The notes beneath the pieces are model-generated. The model was not told the DNA's origin and did no database searches. It worked only from the letters and a program-made list of their open reading frames with translations. Positions 1 through 9,542 of a stretch of 35,638 nt of DNA are shown here, piece by piece. The DNA is from Parasitella parasitica (Eukaryota; Mucoromycota; Mucoromycetes; Mucorales; Mucoraceae), in the NCBI GenBank assembly GCA_025201805.1, contig MU619237.1:1-35638 (forward strand), given 5' to 3'. Positions within the stretch are counted from its first letter, which is position 1; the number at the start of each line of letters is the position of its first letter. The position numbers and the translations under genes were made by a program.

Positions 1-574
1 CTTCCAAGTATACACTGGTCATAAATCTGTCTTGCCTTGGTTATCTTTTCCAGACAAGTTCAAATTTCGTGTATCTTCTGTGCCTGTCCTTAAACATCTT
101 AGCAATCTCCTGATAAAACTACCCAAGCTAGTTCCTTCCTCTGGTTGGTCTGCTAGGTGGTTTCTTGATTTTCCACTGTGTTATGTTGTACTCAGTACTG
201 TGTCATCAGTTCCTTCGATGGTTGATCCTGCTACATTGGATCCTCGCTACTTGGTGTCTGACATTTGCTTTCTTTGGCAGCCTGATCTTGGTATTGTCGA
301 GGGTGTTATTCGTCATCTGGCGTGGCCTACAAAAGTCCTTCGTGTATATTTGGATATCAACAAAAATCTTGGTCCTGTCTCTCTGGTTTTCCCGGCTGTC
401 ATGGATAGTAAGATAGTCTTGTGTCATGCAGACTATCACACTGTGCCCCGTTCTGATGGTGCTTCTTTTTGGATGCCAGATTGCTCACACTGGACTATTT
501 TTAATTTGTCTATCTGGCAAGCTCTCACTATTTTCTGTTCTCAATGCAATAAAATTGGGATCAATTTTATGTGA
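1..574 (+). other. Open frame, possibly the C-terminal part of a retroelement protein
   Basis: The frame is open from the left window edge to a TGA at 572-574, about 190 codons, with no convincing ATG near the edge, so it is the tail of something longer. The protein is rich in Trp, Pro, Leu and Val (for example DPRYLVSDICFLWQPDLG). It lacks recognisable catalytic motifs, signal peptide or clear membrane segments. Its place next to decayed transposons suggests the C-terminal part of a LINE-like or other retroelement protein, but I do not recognise the family firmly. A host gene tail is the alternative. The sequence after the stop is A-rich (579-600), as seen at LINE 3' ends. Confidence 0.3.
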
Positions 575-1225
575 AAATAAAAAAAGGTAAAAAAATAAAG
601 CCAGAGAAATACAATTATAGTCTTTCCACCTTTATTTTCGATTAAAAGAAAACTGAAGAAAAGATACATGCTCCTTAAGAGAGCTTGTATCTATTCTACT
701 TGTAAAATTGTCTCACTATAGTGAGAATGCTTATTTTACAGCTTATTTGAAGAATGACTTTTGTTGACATTTTCTCACTTGTATTGTAGTTGAGATTTCG
801 ATATGTTATTATTGAAATTGATACTATGGTTTTGGGCAAGATTGTAATATTGAGGATCCTGATTATTTCTTCTAATGAGACTGAGCTTTCCTTATTGTGT
901 AATAAACAGGCCATTTCTGGCATATAGAATTACAGTATTGCAACTGTTTTAACAATTGCAATGTTTATACATGTTTGGAATTTTTTTACTTGTGATTATG
1001 AGCAGCGTTCTTCAATATTAACCTGTGCCAGGGTTGTAAGAGATTGTACCGTGGGAAAAGGTAAGTCACCTTTTTTACTTTTTGGTGTCAGAAATTAAAT
1101 TCAAGTTTTGAAATGTTTTTTGATTGAAAAAACTTATTAGTGAAATATCAATATAATCGTATAAGATTCGAAGTATACAAAGCTTAACATGTTTATTTTA
1201 GTAATGTAGCAAAAAAAATTTAAAA
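575..1225. other. AT-rich intergenic DNA without a gene
   Basis: No coding frame with family motifs is visible. It lies between the 5'-edge open frame and the decayed mariner copy. The right-hand inverted repeat of that mariner copy should lie here, but I could not define it. Confidence 0.5.
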
Positions 1226-2089
1226 TTAATATCTGGTATTGCCACCATTAGCCTCAATAACAGCCTTGCATCGAGAGCTCATACTGCCGACTAAAGTCTC
1301 TAAAAATGATGGAGGTATAGCATATCATTCGTTGCGAATACAAGTCTCCAACTGATCCACATTCTTCAGTTGGTATCTACAACTCTCTATTCGCTTTTTA
1401 AGGTAAGCCCAGACATGTTCAATGGGGTTAAGGTCTGGACTTTGAGGTGGCCAGAAGTTAAACCCTTAGTTCTGATGTCTCTGCTTATACCAGGTTGCAT
1501 ACTTCCCAGTATGGCAAGAGGCACCGTCTTCTTGGAATATAAATTTCTTGGAATGTTCAACACTCAAGTCCTGCAACCATGGGAGGAAGTGGTTGGACAA
1601 ACAGTTGACATAAGCGTCTTGATTGATACTCCCTTTCATGGTTACAATAGGACCCAAACCCCCAGCCCAGAAACAACCCCAAATCATCACTGAACCATTC
1701 CCAAACTTCACAGTCTTTTGAAGATGGTTTGGAGAGAACCTTTCGCCTTCTTTTCGAATCACTCGGACCCTTTCATCGCTGCCATTAACGTTGAATTTAG
1801 ATTCATCGGACCAAATGACATTCTGCCATTGTCCAGCTGTCCAATTAACCTTTTCTTTGGCCCAAGCAAGTCTTTTTTCGATTTGCTTGGGTTTCAGCAT
1901 TGGTACAGATGCTGGGGAATATGAACCAAAGCCATGTCTGTCAGCATATATCGATAGCGTTTGAGGATGTATATCACTTCCAGCTGCTTTCAATCTTGCT
2001 GTCATGAACCTGTCGAGCCTTGAAGCCCAAACAATTATACATCTTGATCTAAAAATATATATCACCTCGTTCTTCCCTAATCGATCCAC
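1226..2089 (-). pseudogene. Tc1/mariner transposase pseudogene (copy 1), 5'-truncated
   Basis: Read on the minus strand, the protein carries the DDE core of Tc1-like transposases. VIWSDESKFNV holds the first Asp, FQEDGASCHT the second Asp, and SPDLNPIEHVWAYLKK the final Glu. These stay in one frame but are interrupted by TAA at 1466-1468 and TGA at 1325-1327, and the ancestral stop is probably TAA at 1226-1228. The N-terminal DNA-binding region is mostly missing: recognisable homology starts near LDRFMTARLKAAG (about 2017), and sequence upstream of that looks unrelated. The two point stops and lost 5' end make this a dead copy. It differs from the second mariner element of this window, so it is a different family. 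Confidence 0.85.
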
Positions 2090-2463
2090 ATTGCATTCTT
2101 GCCTCTCTAATTCACACTGTCATTCTTGCCTTACTCATCCACATTATACTATTGACTTATTGGTCCACGATATCCTATTTACCTAATTGATTCACGTTAT
2201 AGTAAATAGTCTAGTTCACATTTCAGTAAACTAGACAGCTCGCAAAAAAGTATAAATAGAGGCCATTTTGACCAGCAAAGAAGAGTTTTCTTCGTCAGAT
2301 CTCCTCATCGAATTCCCTTATTAAATATCCCTAGCAATCTTCTTATCTTTCTCCACCTTTCCCTTATTAAATCATAGCCTCCTTATTTGAAACAAACTTC
2401 TGCATATCTTCTCTTAGTACTCTGTCCCTGATTATCTAGTAAGGCCGTAGATCCCTGATACAT
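2090..2463 (+). repeat. Possible LTR remnant (boundaries uncertain)
   Basis: A strong TATA box (tataaata, 2251-2258) sits in gene-free DNA. About 200 bp later comes CCCTGATACA followed by TGGTATTTA (near 2462), which resembles an LTR end followed by a tRNA-type primer binding site. No target duplication or TG start was found, and no gag or pol frame follows. This may be a truncated LTR lying against the 5' end of the broken mariner copy. Confidence 0.25.
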
Positions 2464-3223
2464 GGTATTTATATCATCAATTATTTACTACAAGTGAGAT
2501 AGTAGCTGTAATAACCAATACATTAATCTGATAGTATGTTGTCACTATTGATGAACGAATAGAAAATACACCGTGTTATCATTGTCAATTGGTTTGATAT
2601 GTTTCATTGTTGAGATTGATCCAAGAATATGAGCTGATGTAACATATCAAATAGTTTGTTTGCACCTTGAGATTTGAGCAAGTCCGCATATCTTGTTGAT
2701 GTCATGGCAGCCGAGACATTGCAATATCCAGTGACGGTTGATGAGATGTTATACTGATTCGTATCTGATACAATCATCTAGTATATTCGCAGTAAAGCAG
2801 CAAGCTTAATACTTGTAGGAATTGATATAGTGAAGATGTAGCAGTGCGTATACATCAAGAGGTTTGTTGTTGTCATGAACCATATTCAAGTATCTCAAGT
2901 ATCTCTCAAGTATCTCAAGTAACTTACGTCATCAAGTCTAGAACATCTGTAGTTTAGATTTACTGATTTGCCATAATTATAGACAGGAGATCAGGGCAAT
3001 GTACTTCGATTGAAGATTGAAGATTGTCTAATGATGTGATATGATACGCTTGTGTAAATTGGAGAATAAAGTCTCTGTTTCAAATCAAGAAGGTTATTTC
3101 TGTAAGCAACACAGATCTGAGCACCAGGATAAGGTTAAGGCACTGTCAGATCTAAGACGTGTAGCCCTTGCTGTATAACCTCATATCGTACCCTGTCAAG
3201 TAAATTGTCACTGTGAATTAGTC
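2464..3223. other. Gene-free repeat-rich DNA
   Basis: No gene is visible. The stretch contains a short imperfect tandem array of CAAGTATCT units at about 2886-2922 and a small GATTGAA direct repeat at about 3018-3034. One AATAAAG at about 3065 recalls the polyA signals of the neighbouring LTR-like modules. It is probably decayed element sequence. Confidence 0.4.
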
Positions 3224-3345
3224 TTGTTAATTAGTAATCTAAATAAGTCACCATAAATTTATGTAGTTGTAAAAAGTATAAATAGCAGATGCAATTTCGA
3301 TCTTAAATAAAGTATCTTTAAGTTTTCGTATCTCGTTAACATTTG
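3224..3345 (+). repeat. LTR-like promoter/polyA module
   Basis: TATAAATA at 3277-3284 is followed 29 bp later by AATAAAG (3306-3312), and the segment ends in GTTAACA at about 3345. TGTTAA at about 3224 could be the paired start, but no target duplication was found. The TATA-to-polyA spacing matches the well-supported solo LTR at 3852-4062, so I read it as the 3' part of another LTR. Confidence 0.3.
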
Positions 3346-3851
3346 GTTTTTATTAGCTTTTTTGATCCAACAATGTCAATAAAAGTCTTCAGTTTTGTTT
3401 CTGGTTTTATTCAAAAAAGTCTTTATTACTTTTTATACAAATCATATTTACACAACATTCCGCTGCGCCCTTCGACACCGGCACAACACATTAGTTTAAA
3501 TCATCATTCAATTTTGGAATAGCAAAATAAATATATTCAGTTCTAATTGTATTTTTCGGTGTATATCTCGTTGTTCTAAACAGTCATGATCTATATTTTA
3601 TGACTATGATATACAATATCGAATGGTTGTGCTATCATTCCTAATGGTTTTGAATCATATCTAACGGTTTTGACCATATCTAATGGTTCAATCTTTCTGA
3701 TTCCATTACTCTTATTTTTTTTCTCTTCTCTATCTTTTTATCACACATATAAACACACATACATTTCATAGTGGAAATCACCCTTTAGTATCTCTAATGT
3801 CTAACAATATGCAAAATCCGGTGCCATGAATCTCCCGAAAAAGGTTAATAG

Positions 3852-4062
3852 TGTTATATCAATAACATGGCAAGGTCTCACATCAGGATCTCAGATCAGT
3901 CCCAGGGTCTTACAGTAAATCATGGGTAGTCATGATTTACATTATGCAGCTAGACAGTAGAACCCTAGTGTAATGAATGTGTATAAAATACATCGAGAGA
4001 TGTATTATGAATAAAGGTGTAATTCTTTGGCAGATTTATTTTATCAGACTTTTGACATAACA
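3852..4062 (+). mobile_element. Solo LTR (211 bp) with 5-bp target site duplication
   Basis: The element starts TGTTAT and ends ATAACA, a perfect 6-bp terminal inverted repeat of the TG...CA type. It is flanked on both sides by AATAG (3847-3851 and 4063-4067). Inside lie a TATA box (tataaaat, 3982) and AATAAAG (4010), in the order expected of U3-R in the + orientation. No internal retroelement sequence is attached, so it is a solo LTR left by recombination between the two LTRs. The 5-bp duplication is typical of Ty3/gypsy and Ty1/copia integrases. Confidence 0.88.
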
Positions 4063-4178
4063 AATAGAAATTAGTTTCAAGTTTCAAGTGCTGCGCAAGG
4101 GGCATCAAGAGCGTCCAAATCAAGAATGAATATACTTCTTGATGATTGTTATACGCAGAGGATATATAAATATAATCT

Positions 4179-4606
4179 GCTCAAAAAAATGTATAACTTT
4201 TTAAAAATAAAATCTGACACAAAAACGAATGACGTTATTGATAAGAAAATGCTATCTTTTTATACTAAATTATTGTATCTATTGTAACACTATTTGTCAT
4301 CTTGGTTAAACATTGAACTTGGTCTTACATACCAAGTTTATTACATATTCTATTGAACATTAATAGCTTATTCCTTATCATTGTATACAAAGAATTACCA
4401 ATCTAATAATTGCTTAATCTCATGCTTTTCTGGCACAACAATGATGAACTTTTCAATTTTAAAGAATGCGCAGGTATGAAGCCAATAGTAGCATCAGCAA
4501 AAGGGGTTTCTATGATCTAAATGAATACGGTTTCCTAAATGAGTCTTTGGCTAATAGGGCTGCCTACATTGTAACTGCAAAGCTTCGATGTTTTTTTTTG
4601 AGCGGT
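4179..4606. mobile_element. Possible Tc1-type MITE or decayed mariner (copy 3)
   Basis: The left end CTGCTCAAAAAAA (from 4179) is mirrored by TTTTTTTTTGAGCGG (about 4591-4605) in inverted orientation, about 430 bp apart. GCTCAAAAAAA is typical of Tc1/mariner ends. The interior has no open frame of note. The inverted repeat is short and imperfect and I could not fix the TA target duplications, so this is tentative. Confidence 0.3.
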
Positions 4607-4701
4607 CTGCTTCATGCAATTTAAGACTGTAGCGTACATTTATTTTTTTTCAATAAACTAAGATTTATCAGAATGGAGAAATTACTCAAATAAAACAGTT
4701 G

Positions 4702-5204
4702 TGAATTAATCAGGTAAAGATCTCATTTATTACATGAAAGAAATGATGGTTTATATACTAATGAATCTAAGTGGACTGATGGGAGGATAAGATATAAGTG
4801 TGAGACATGGTGTGATTTAGAGAGTGCAATGATAGATTGTATCTATTGTCCATGAACATGTCATGTTGAGTTATAAAGAAGGAACATGATCTATTGGGAT
4901 ATGTTCCTGAATTGGTTCAGGATTGAGATTACTTGATTTTGACTTCCGGTTGGAAAATTGACACATAAAACTATTATCACATTCATGGTTGATGTGATAT
5001 ATGTCGACTGACGAAGTCAGCATGCATTAACAGTTGCCAGATATATTCCATGTCCGTAAACTATTTTGTCTTCATGCTCGAGATTATATGTATTATCAAA
5101 TCCGTATCAATATCAAATAGTATAAATACCTCATCATTTCATATCAATAAAGAATTATCCATTTTATTTATCAATCTATTTATAGCAACCTTTCAAATAT
5201 TACA
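4702..5204 (+). repeat. Probable solo LTR, boundaries tentative
   Basis: TATAAATA at 5121-5128 is followed 25 bp later by AATAAAG (5146-5152), then about 50 bp to a possible LTR end ATTACA (5199-5204). A TG start at 4702 preceded by GTTG would pair with GTTG at 5205-5208 as a 4-bp target duplication, giving a 503-bp LTR. Four matching bases can arise by chance in AT-rich DNA, so the promoter/polyA module is better supported than the ends. Confidence 0.35.
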
Positions 5205-6360
5205 GTTGAAAAAATAATTTCAGTGAGTCAAACCATTTATATGAAGGTTTTTACTCATAATTTTATTGATCAAATCCCTTATTACAAAAAACAGTTGCCT
5301 GATTTTATGGTTTTTGATACTTATTTCAATTTCAAGCGAAAATAATATAGTAGGCAAATTCGCATTTAAATAAATAATATCCTTATTACTACAATGGTTT
5401 TTTTCACTGCGGTTCGGGAGAGTGAAGACAGCTCGTAAAAGATAAAATATGAACGAACTTTTAAGGAAGCAGGTTTTGACTGACGCCCTTTATCAAGCCG
5501 AACCATTACTGGCAAGTTAGTCGAACGGAAATTCAAGCGGTATATAGCAATGCTTAACCATTATCTTATTATATTTTTCGGCAAGAGGCATGGTGGAATT
5601 CAGATGTTCGATCCGCTGTTACAATTCTTTGATAGAAAGGGCTTGTCGTCCATTGTTACTCATATTGTTTAATTCGGACTGATATTAACTCGACACGCAA
5701 ACATCAAATTGCCTCGGAAGTTTGAAAATGAAGCTTGTATAAAAAATACCTTGATTGCACCAAGCTCTCGTTGAAAACACTGAAATAGTTCAATAGGCCA
5801 TTTTCTAGAACTAATGCTCATGTTCTATTGTGATGAACTCGCATCACGAACCACGGAAGAATTGCTATTGCCCATGTTCACTATTTTGTTGTCTGACATC
5901 AATACAGCTTTAGGCTTTACTCAGTTACACATCTACTTATGCATGCATGAAAAGACAACAGAAAGCCTGAGTTTTCCATGGTAGAATTATTCGAACTTGA
6001 AAGCTGAGCCATTCAAGATGTAATAGTCCGAGTGCATAAACAAATATGCACTGGATACACTAAATCAAAGTGCTTGTTCAAGGCTTATCTAAATACTGTA
6101 AAGTGTATCTACTTAGCAAGTATTTCCAAGATAATTTACCATATACTTATTAAGCTTGTATTTTAGTACAATTATATAGTTAAGCTTATGAATATCAAAA
6201 ATGAATAAATATCTTAATATCTTGATCAATAAATTAGAGTCTCAGTTTTCAGTCATCATACAAAGGTAGATCTTGAATGCCGAGCCATATAACAACGTGA
6301 GTCGAACGCTTTGGTTTTCTCTTTCACTACGAAGAATAAGATCAAATCATTTTTACAAAG
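5205..6360. other. Gene-free AT-rich DNA, possibly with eroded element coding sequence
   Basis: No intact gene is present. Between about 5440 and 5680 base composition is more coding-like than around it; one short frame (about 5580-5671) reads GKRHGGIQMFDPLLQFF and then stops. It may be a decayed transposon gene, but no family motif is visible. Confidence 0.35.
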
Positions 6361-6362
6361 TA

Positions 6363-6476
6363 CCGGATTTTGAGCAAAAAAAAAATTGCAATTAGCCAAA
6401 CCTGTATCTGAATTTACCAAAAACGTTTATTGGATTTGGCATAAAACATTAGATCAAAATGGCAAATGTGCACTAC
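6363..6476 (+). repeat. Left terminal inverted repeat of mariner copy 2
   Basis: It matches the reverse complement of 8358-8468 over nearly its whole length, with blocks such as AAACCTGTATCTGAATTT and GATCAAAATGGCAA shared. Small indels lie in the A-run near 6376. Confidence 0.9.
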
Positions 6477-6702
6477 ATGAGAATAATTGACAATGACATG
6501 ACGACATATTGTAAGTATGGTACGGTAGGTAGGTACGGTACCGGTAACATGAAACGTTAATTAGGATGGCAATCATTGCATCATTTGTACCGTATACATT
6601 ACATGGCTTACATTCTGCTTAATTATAATCTTTCTATTCTCTTTTACATACCGTATTATTTCACATTTCACATTTCTCACTTTTCCATCACACTTGATCT
6701 AA

Positions 6703-8303
6703 AAAAAAAAGCCTCGTACTTCATCAACCAAAGACAGAAGAGCCGAAAAAAAATCGTACAAAGATATTCCATCCGTCATTAGACAACTTGTCATCGAGCA
6801 AGTTGCAGAAAATGGAACAATTACTGCTTCAGAGGCTGCGCGACGATACCAATTGTCCACCTCATCTGTCAGAAATATCCTAGATGTTTGGTACATGGAG
6901 GGCCGTGTGGAGAAGAAGCCAAGAGGAGGAAGAAAAAAGGAGACAACAAAGTTTGAGCATGAGCATGGAGAGTATATCAAAAAGCTCTTGGACGAGGACT
7001 GCACACAGACTCTTGATATACTCAAGGAAGCATCGGAACAGAAGTCCCCAGATCTTGCTAGCAAAGGAATATCTACAAGTGGCGTGTGGCATTACCTTGT
7101 CAATGGCCTTGGATTTACGCTAAAGCGTATAAAGCCAGTGGAGGAGCGACGACACACCGAGGCAACGATCCAGCAAAGATACCGTACGATTATGTTGTCC
7201 AAAGATTATCTAAAAGAGGTATCGCCTACAAGACCAATTGTATCTTTGTGGACAAAGCTGGATTCAATGCTAATCTTGTACGTGGACAAGGCTACTCCAA
7301 GAAAGGCTCTTCAAGCGTAGTTGTAAATGCCACGAAGCGAGCTGTAAACATGTCAATTCTTGCAGGCATCTCCTACCAGATCAACACGTAACAAAACAAC
7401 AGAACAGGAACCCGAAACAGAACATCTGGCGAGTAGTGTTCTTTCTGCCGAAGATTACAACAGATACAGAGAACAGAAGAACCTTGAAACCAACGATATC
7501 ATAATGGAGATGAATGCATCCATTCAGGCTTTAAATTACAAAGTTAGCTCTTTAAGTCATGAAAATATGATGATGAACAGGAAATTGGATACAATCATTG
7601 GTATGATAGGTTCGGAGAGAAATATACAAAGGCTATCTTTTACTGGTACTGGATATAGTCAAGAGAGTGCTGGCCCATCTTCCTCCACCTCTAACTATGC
7701 TGTGTCACATGACGACAACGCTTCAGAGATGTCCTTTGTCTCTACAGGTCCCTTGTCCTCTTCGTCTGCCATTGGATCTAAAGACAAAAAGATCAGATCA
7801 AGAAGGGATTTCTTCGCAATGATAATTCTCAGTATTATTCATGAAATTCAGAACAGGATTCAGTCGTTTAACGGGACGGCATTGAAGATGTCTCAGTTAA
7901 AGTTGTCAAAGGAGGCACGACAGGGGAGATCTTTAAGGATTTTGTGAGTGGGATTATGAAGAAGCTGTATGATACCAATGCTGGTTCCCACTTTTTTGTG
8001 ATGGATAATGCTTCCATTCACAAATCGCCTGTGATAAAAGAGCTTTTCAAGAACTCAAATCATCACATGTGCCAGTTGCCTCCTTATTCGCCTTTCCTCA
8101 ATCCTATTGAGGAGTGTTTCTCCAAGCTGAAAACTTTGGTCAAAAGAAAATCAGGTTTGAGAGGCTCAAATGAATTGATTGAGCACATCAAACAGAGTAC
8201 TCATGAGATTTCTGAGCAAAATTGCAAAAAATGGATTGATCACAGTATTCAGTTCTTCGCAGATTGCGCAGAAAAAAAAAGAGGTTTATTAGTTTGCCAA
8301 TAA
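6703..8303 (+). pseudogene. Tc1/mariner transposase, broken by frameshifts and an insertion
   Basis: The N-terminal part (open from 6703) contains a helix-turn-helix, visible as ITASEAARRYQLSTSSVRNIL, with a second DNA-binding region up to about 7210. One base is lost near 7216, after which the frame continues with CIFVDKAGFN (first catalytic Asp). The frame is then interrupted by a 508-bp insert after 7369. It resumes at 7883 in the same frame with DVSVKVVKGGTTGEIF, HFFVMDNASIH (second Asp) and SPFLNPIEECFSKLK (final Glu), ending at 8303. No ATG lies in the N-terminal frame, which starts in an A10 run (6701-6710), a likely slippage site. Catalytic residues survive, but at least two lesions and the insert make it non-functional as it stands. 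Confidence 0.88.
7370..7877 (+). other. Foreign open-frame insert inside the mariner transposase
   Basis: This 508-bp segment has no similarity to a transposase. It is flanked by GGCAT at 7365-7369 and 7878-7882. It is open throughout in a frame different from the surrounding transposase, encoding about 170 residues. These begin SPTRSTRNKTTEQEPETE, continue through a heptad-like stretch (DIIMEMNASIQALNYKVSSL) likely to form a coiled coil, a Ser-rich linker, and a basic KDKKIRSRR patch. Removing the insert plus one GGCAT (513 bp, 171 codons) restores the transposase frame. I do not recognise the protein; a captured host exon or fragment of another element are both possible. An intron is unlikely because neither edge has GT-AG. 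Confidence 0.65.
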
Positions 8304-8357
8304 AGATACATATCAAATCATACCGTTAGTACGTATATAATGCCTTAGGTAATTTTT

Positions 8358-8468
8358 TTGCCATTTTGATCAAATGTTTTTGCCAAATTCGACAAACGTT
8401 TTTGGCAAATTCAGATACAGGTTTAACTAATTGCAAATTTTTTTTGCTCATTTGTATTCAAAATCCGG
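8358..8468 (-). repeat. Right terminal inverted repeat of mariner copy 2
   Basis: It is the inverted partner of 6363-6476. The outer end carries a small extra segment (about 8447-8458) not present in the left copy, showing that the two ends have diverged by indels. Confidence 0.88.
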
Positions 8469-8470
8469 TA

Positions 8471-9542
8471 CTGTAGTTGGTATTTTTCAATATTGACATT
8501 TGCATAGGTCTCGTCTTGGTCTTGTTCTGGGCTAAGGAATCTGTGTTAAGGAGGGTCATCACCTTCATTATCTGCACTCCCGTTCAAAGTTAGATATTTA
8601 TCCACTGCCACTTAGCAAAGTCAATAACACCTACTGTTTAGGGATCTCTTTGAAAACGATACAACAGATGACGCAAAACGTATGAAAAAAGTAGCTAACC
8701 ACTGTTTTCAAAAGCTTCGTTTATCGAAACTTGAATGAACTTTGGCGACAAAAAATGGCTTGGATCTGCTACTAGTTTTGACATTTGCCATTTCCATCCA
8801 TCGCTGAATATATCGTGGTATTGTATCGAGTTTGAGATTTGGGGTTCTCTGCTCATTATTATTTAGCATTGTTTAATTGTGAACCCTCAACGATTATCAA
8901 GTGATTTTCGCATGTAAGAATGGACATAAATAGAAAGGGCTGATACGGTGCTACTCTATTAAATGGTATACTGACAAAATGTAAAGAGGGCATACATTCT
9001 GATTTTTAACAGCTCGTAACACTTGACTGTTGCACACGAGCCAAACTCCTCTTTTACTCATACTGTCATGATTTAAAAATTGTCAAATGATGTATTATTA
9101 AATGTACATTTCATGTTTCGCCGAATCTTGACTGCTTTCATAAATGCAACATTCATGCTTCTATTTCAAATTGACGCTAGCGTGAGATAGGAACATATTA
9201 CACGGCAAAAAAGGCCCTTCTTTTCTGGAAACAATTCATTGATATTAATTTTTGTAAGAATAAAACATGTTGAAAGAGTTTAAGATGAAAGAATTATGTG
9301 TTATTACTCCGTTTTCCATTACAAATGAACATATGCTTTAAAATTTTTCATGCCAGCGGGTAAAGTTTCCTAAAATATAACGGCAAGCATTTAATTGGAC
9401 AAATATGCTCAGACATAACTCAAAACGCGGCTTGAGGTCGTACATGGATACGAAAAATTTTGCCTAAAAAATATAAATACATCGATCTGCATGACACAAT
9501 GTACTCTTCTTTTTTTCAATATTATTTACACTGTTATTTGTC
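8471..9542. other. Intergenic DNA with the promoter of the acyl-CoA synthetase gene
   Basis: No gene is visible. The 3' end carries a TATA box (tataaata, 9472-9479) about 65 bp before the ATG at 9543, in the position expected for the core promoter of the next gene. Confidence 0.6.

Larger units (their letters stand above)
6363..8468 (+). mobile_element. Full-length Tc1/mariner element (copy 2, 2.1 kb) with long inverted repeats
   Basis: The element begins CCGGATTTTGA and ends TCAAAATCCGG, flanked by TA at 6361-6362 and 8469-8470, the classic Tc1/mariner target duplication. The ends form near-identical inverted repeats of about 110 bp. The interior carries a Tc1-like transposase on the + strand, now broken. 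At 2.1 kb it is longer than the usual 1.2-1.7 kb, largely because of a 508-bp insert inside the transposase (7370-7877). Confidence 0.92.

Noticed and set aside
4838..5180. Alternative LTR ends with ATCTAT duplications (near 4843 or 4894 and 5172)
   Set aside because: Six-base duplications are unusual for LTR elements, the word occurs repeatedly in this AT-rich stretch, and no unique solution emerges.
5595..5620. tRNA-like B box (GTTCGATCC)
   Set aside because: No A box at the right distance and no cloverleaf could be formed around it.
7370..7877. The transposase insert as an ordinary intron
   Set aside because: Neither edge has GT-AG, its length is far above the local intron size, and it is open throughout.
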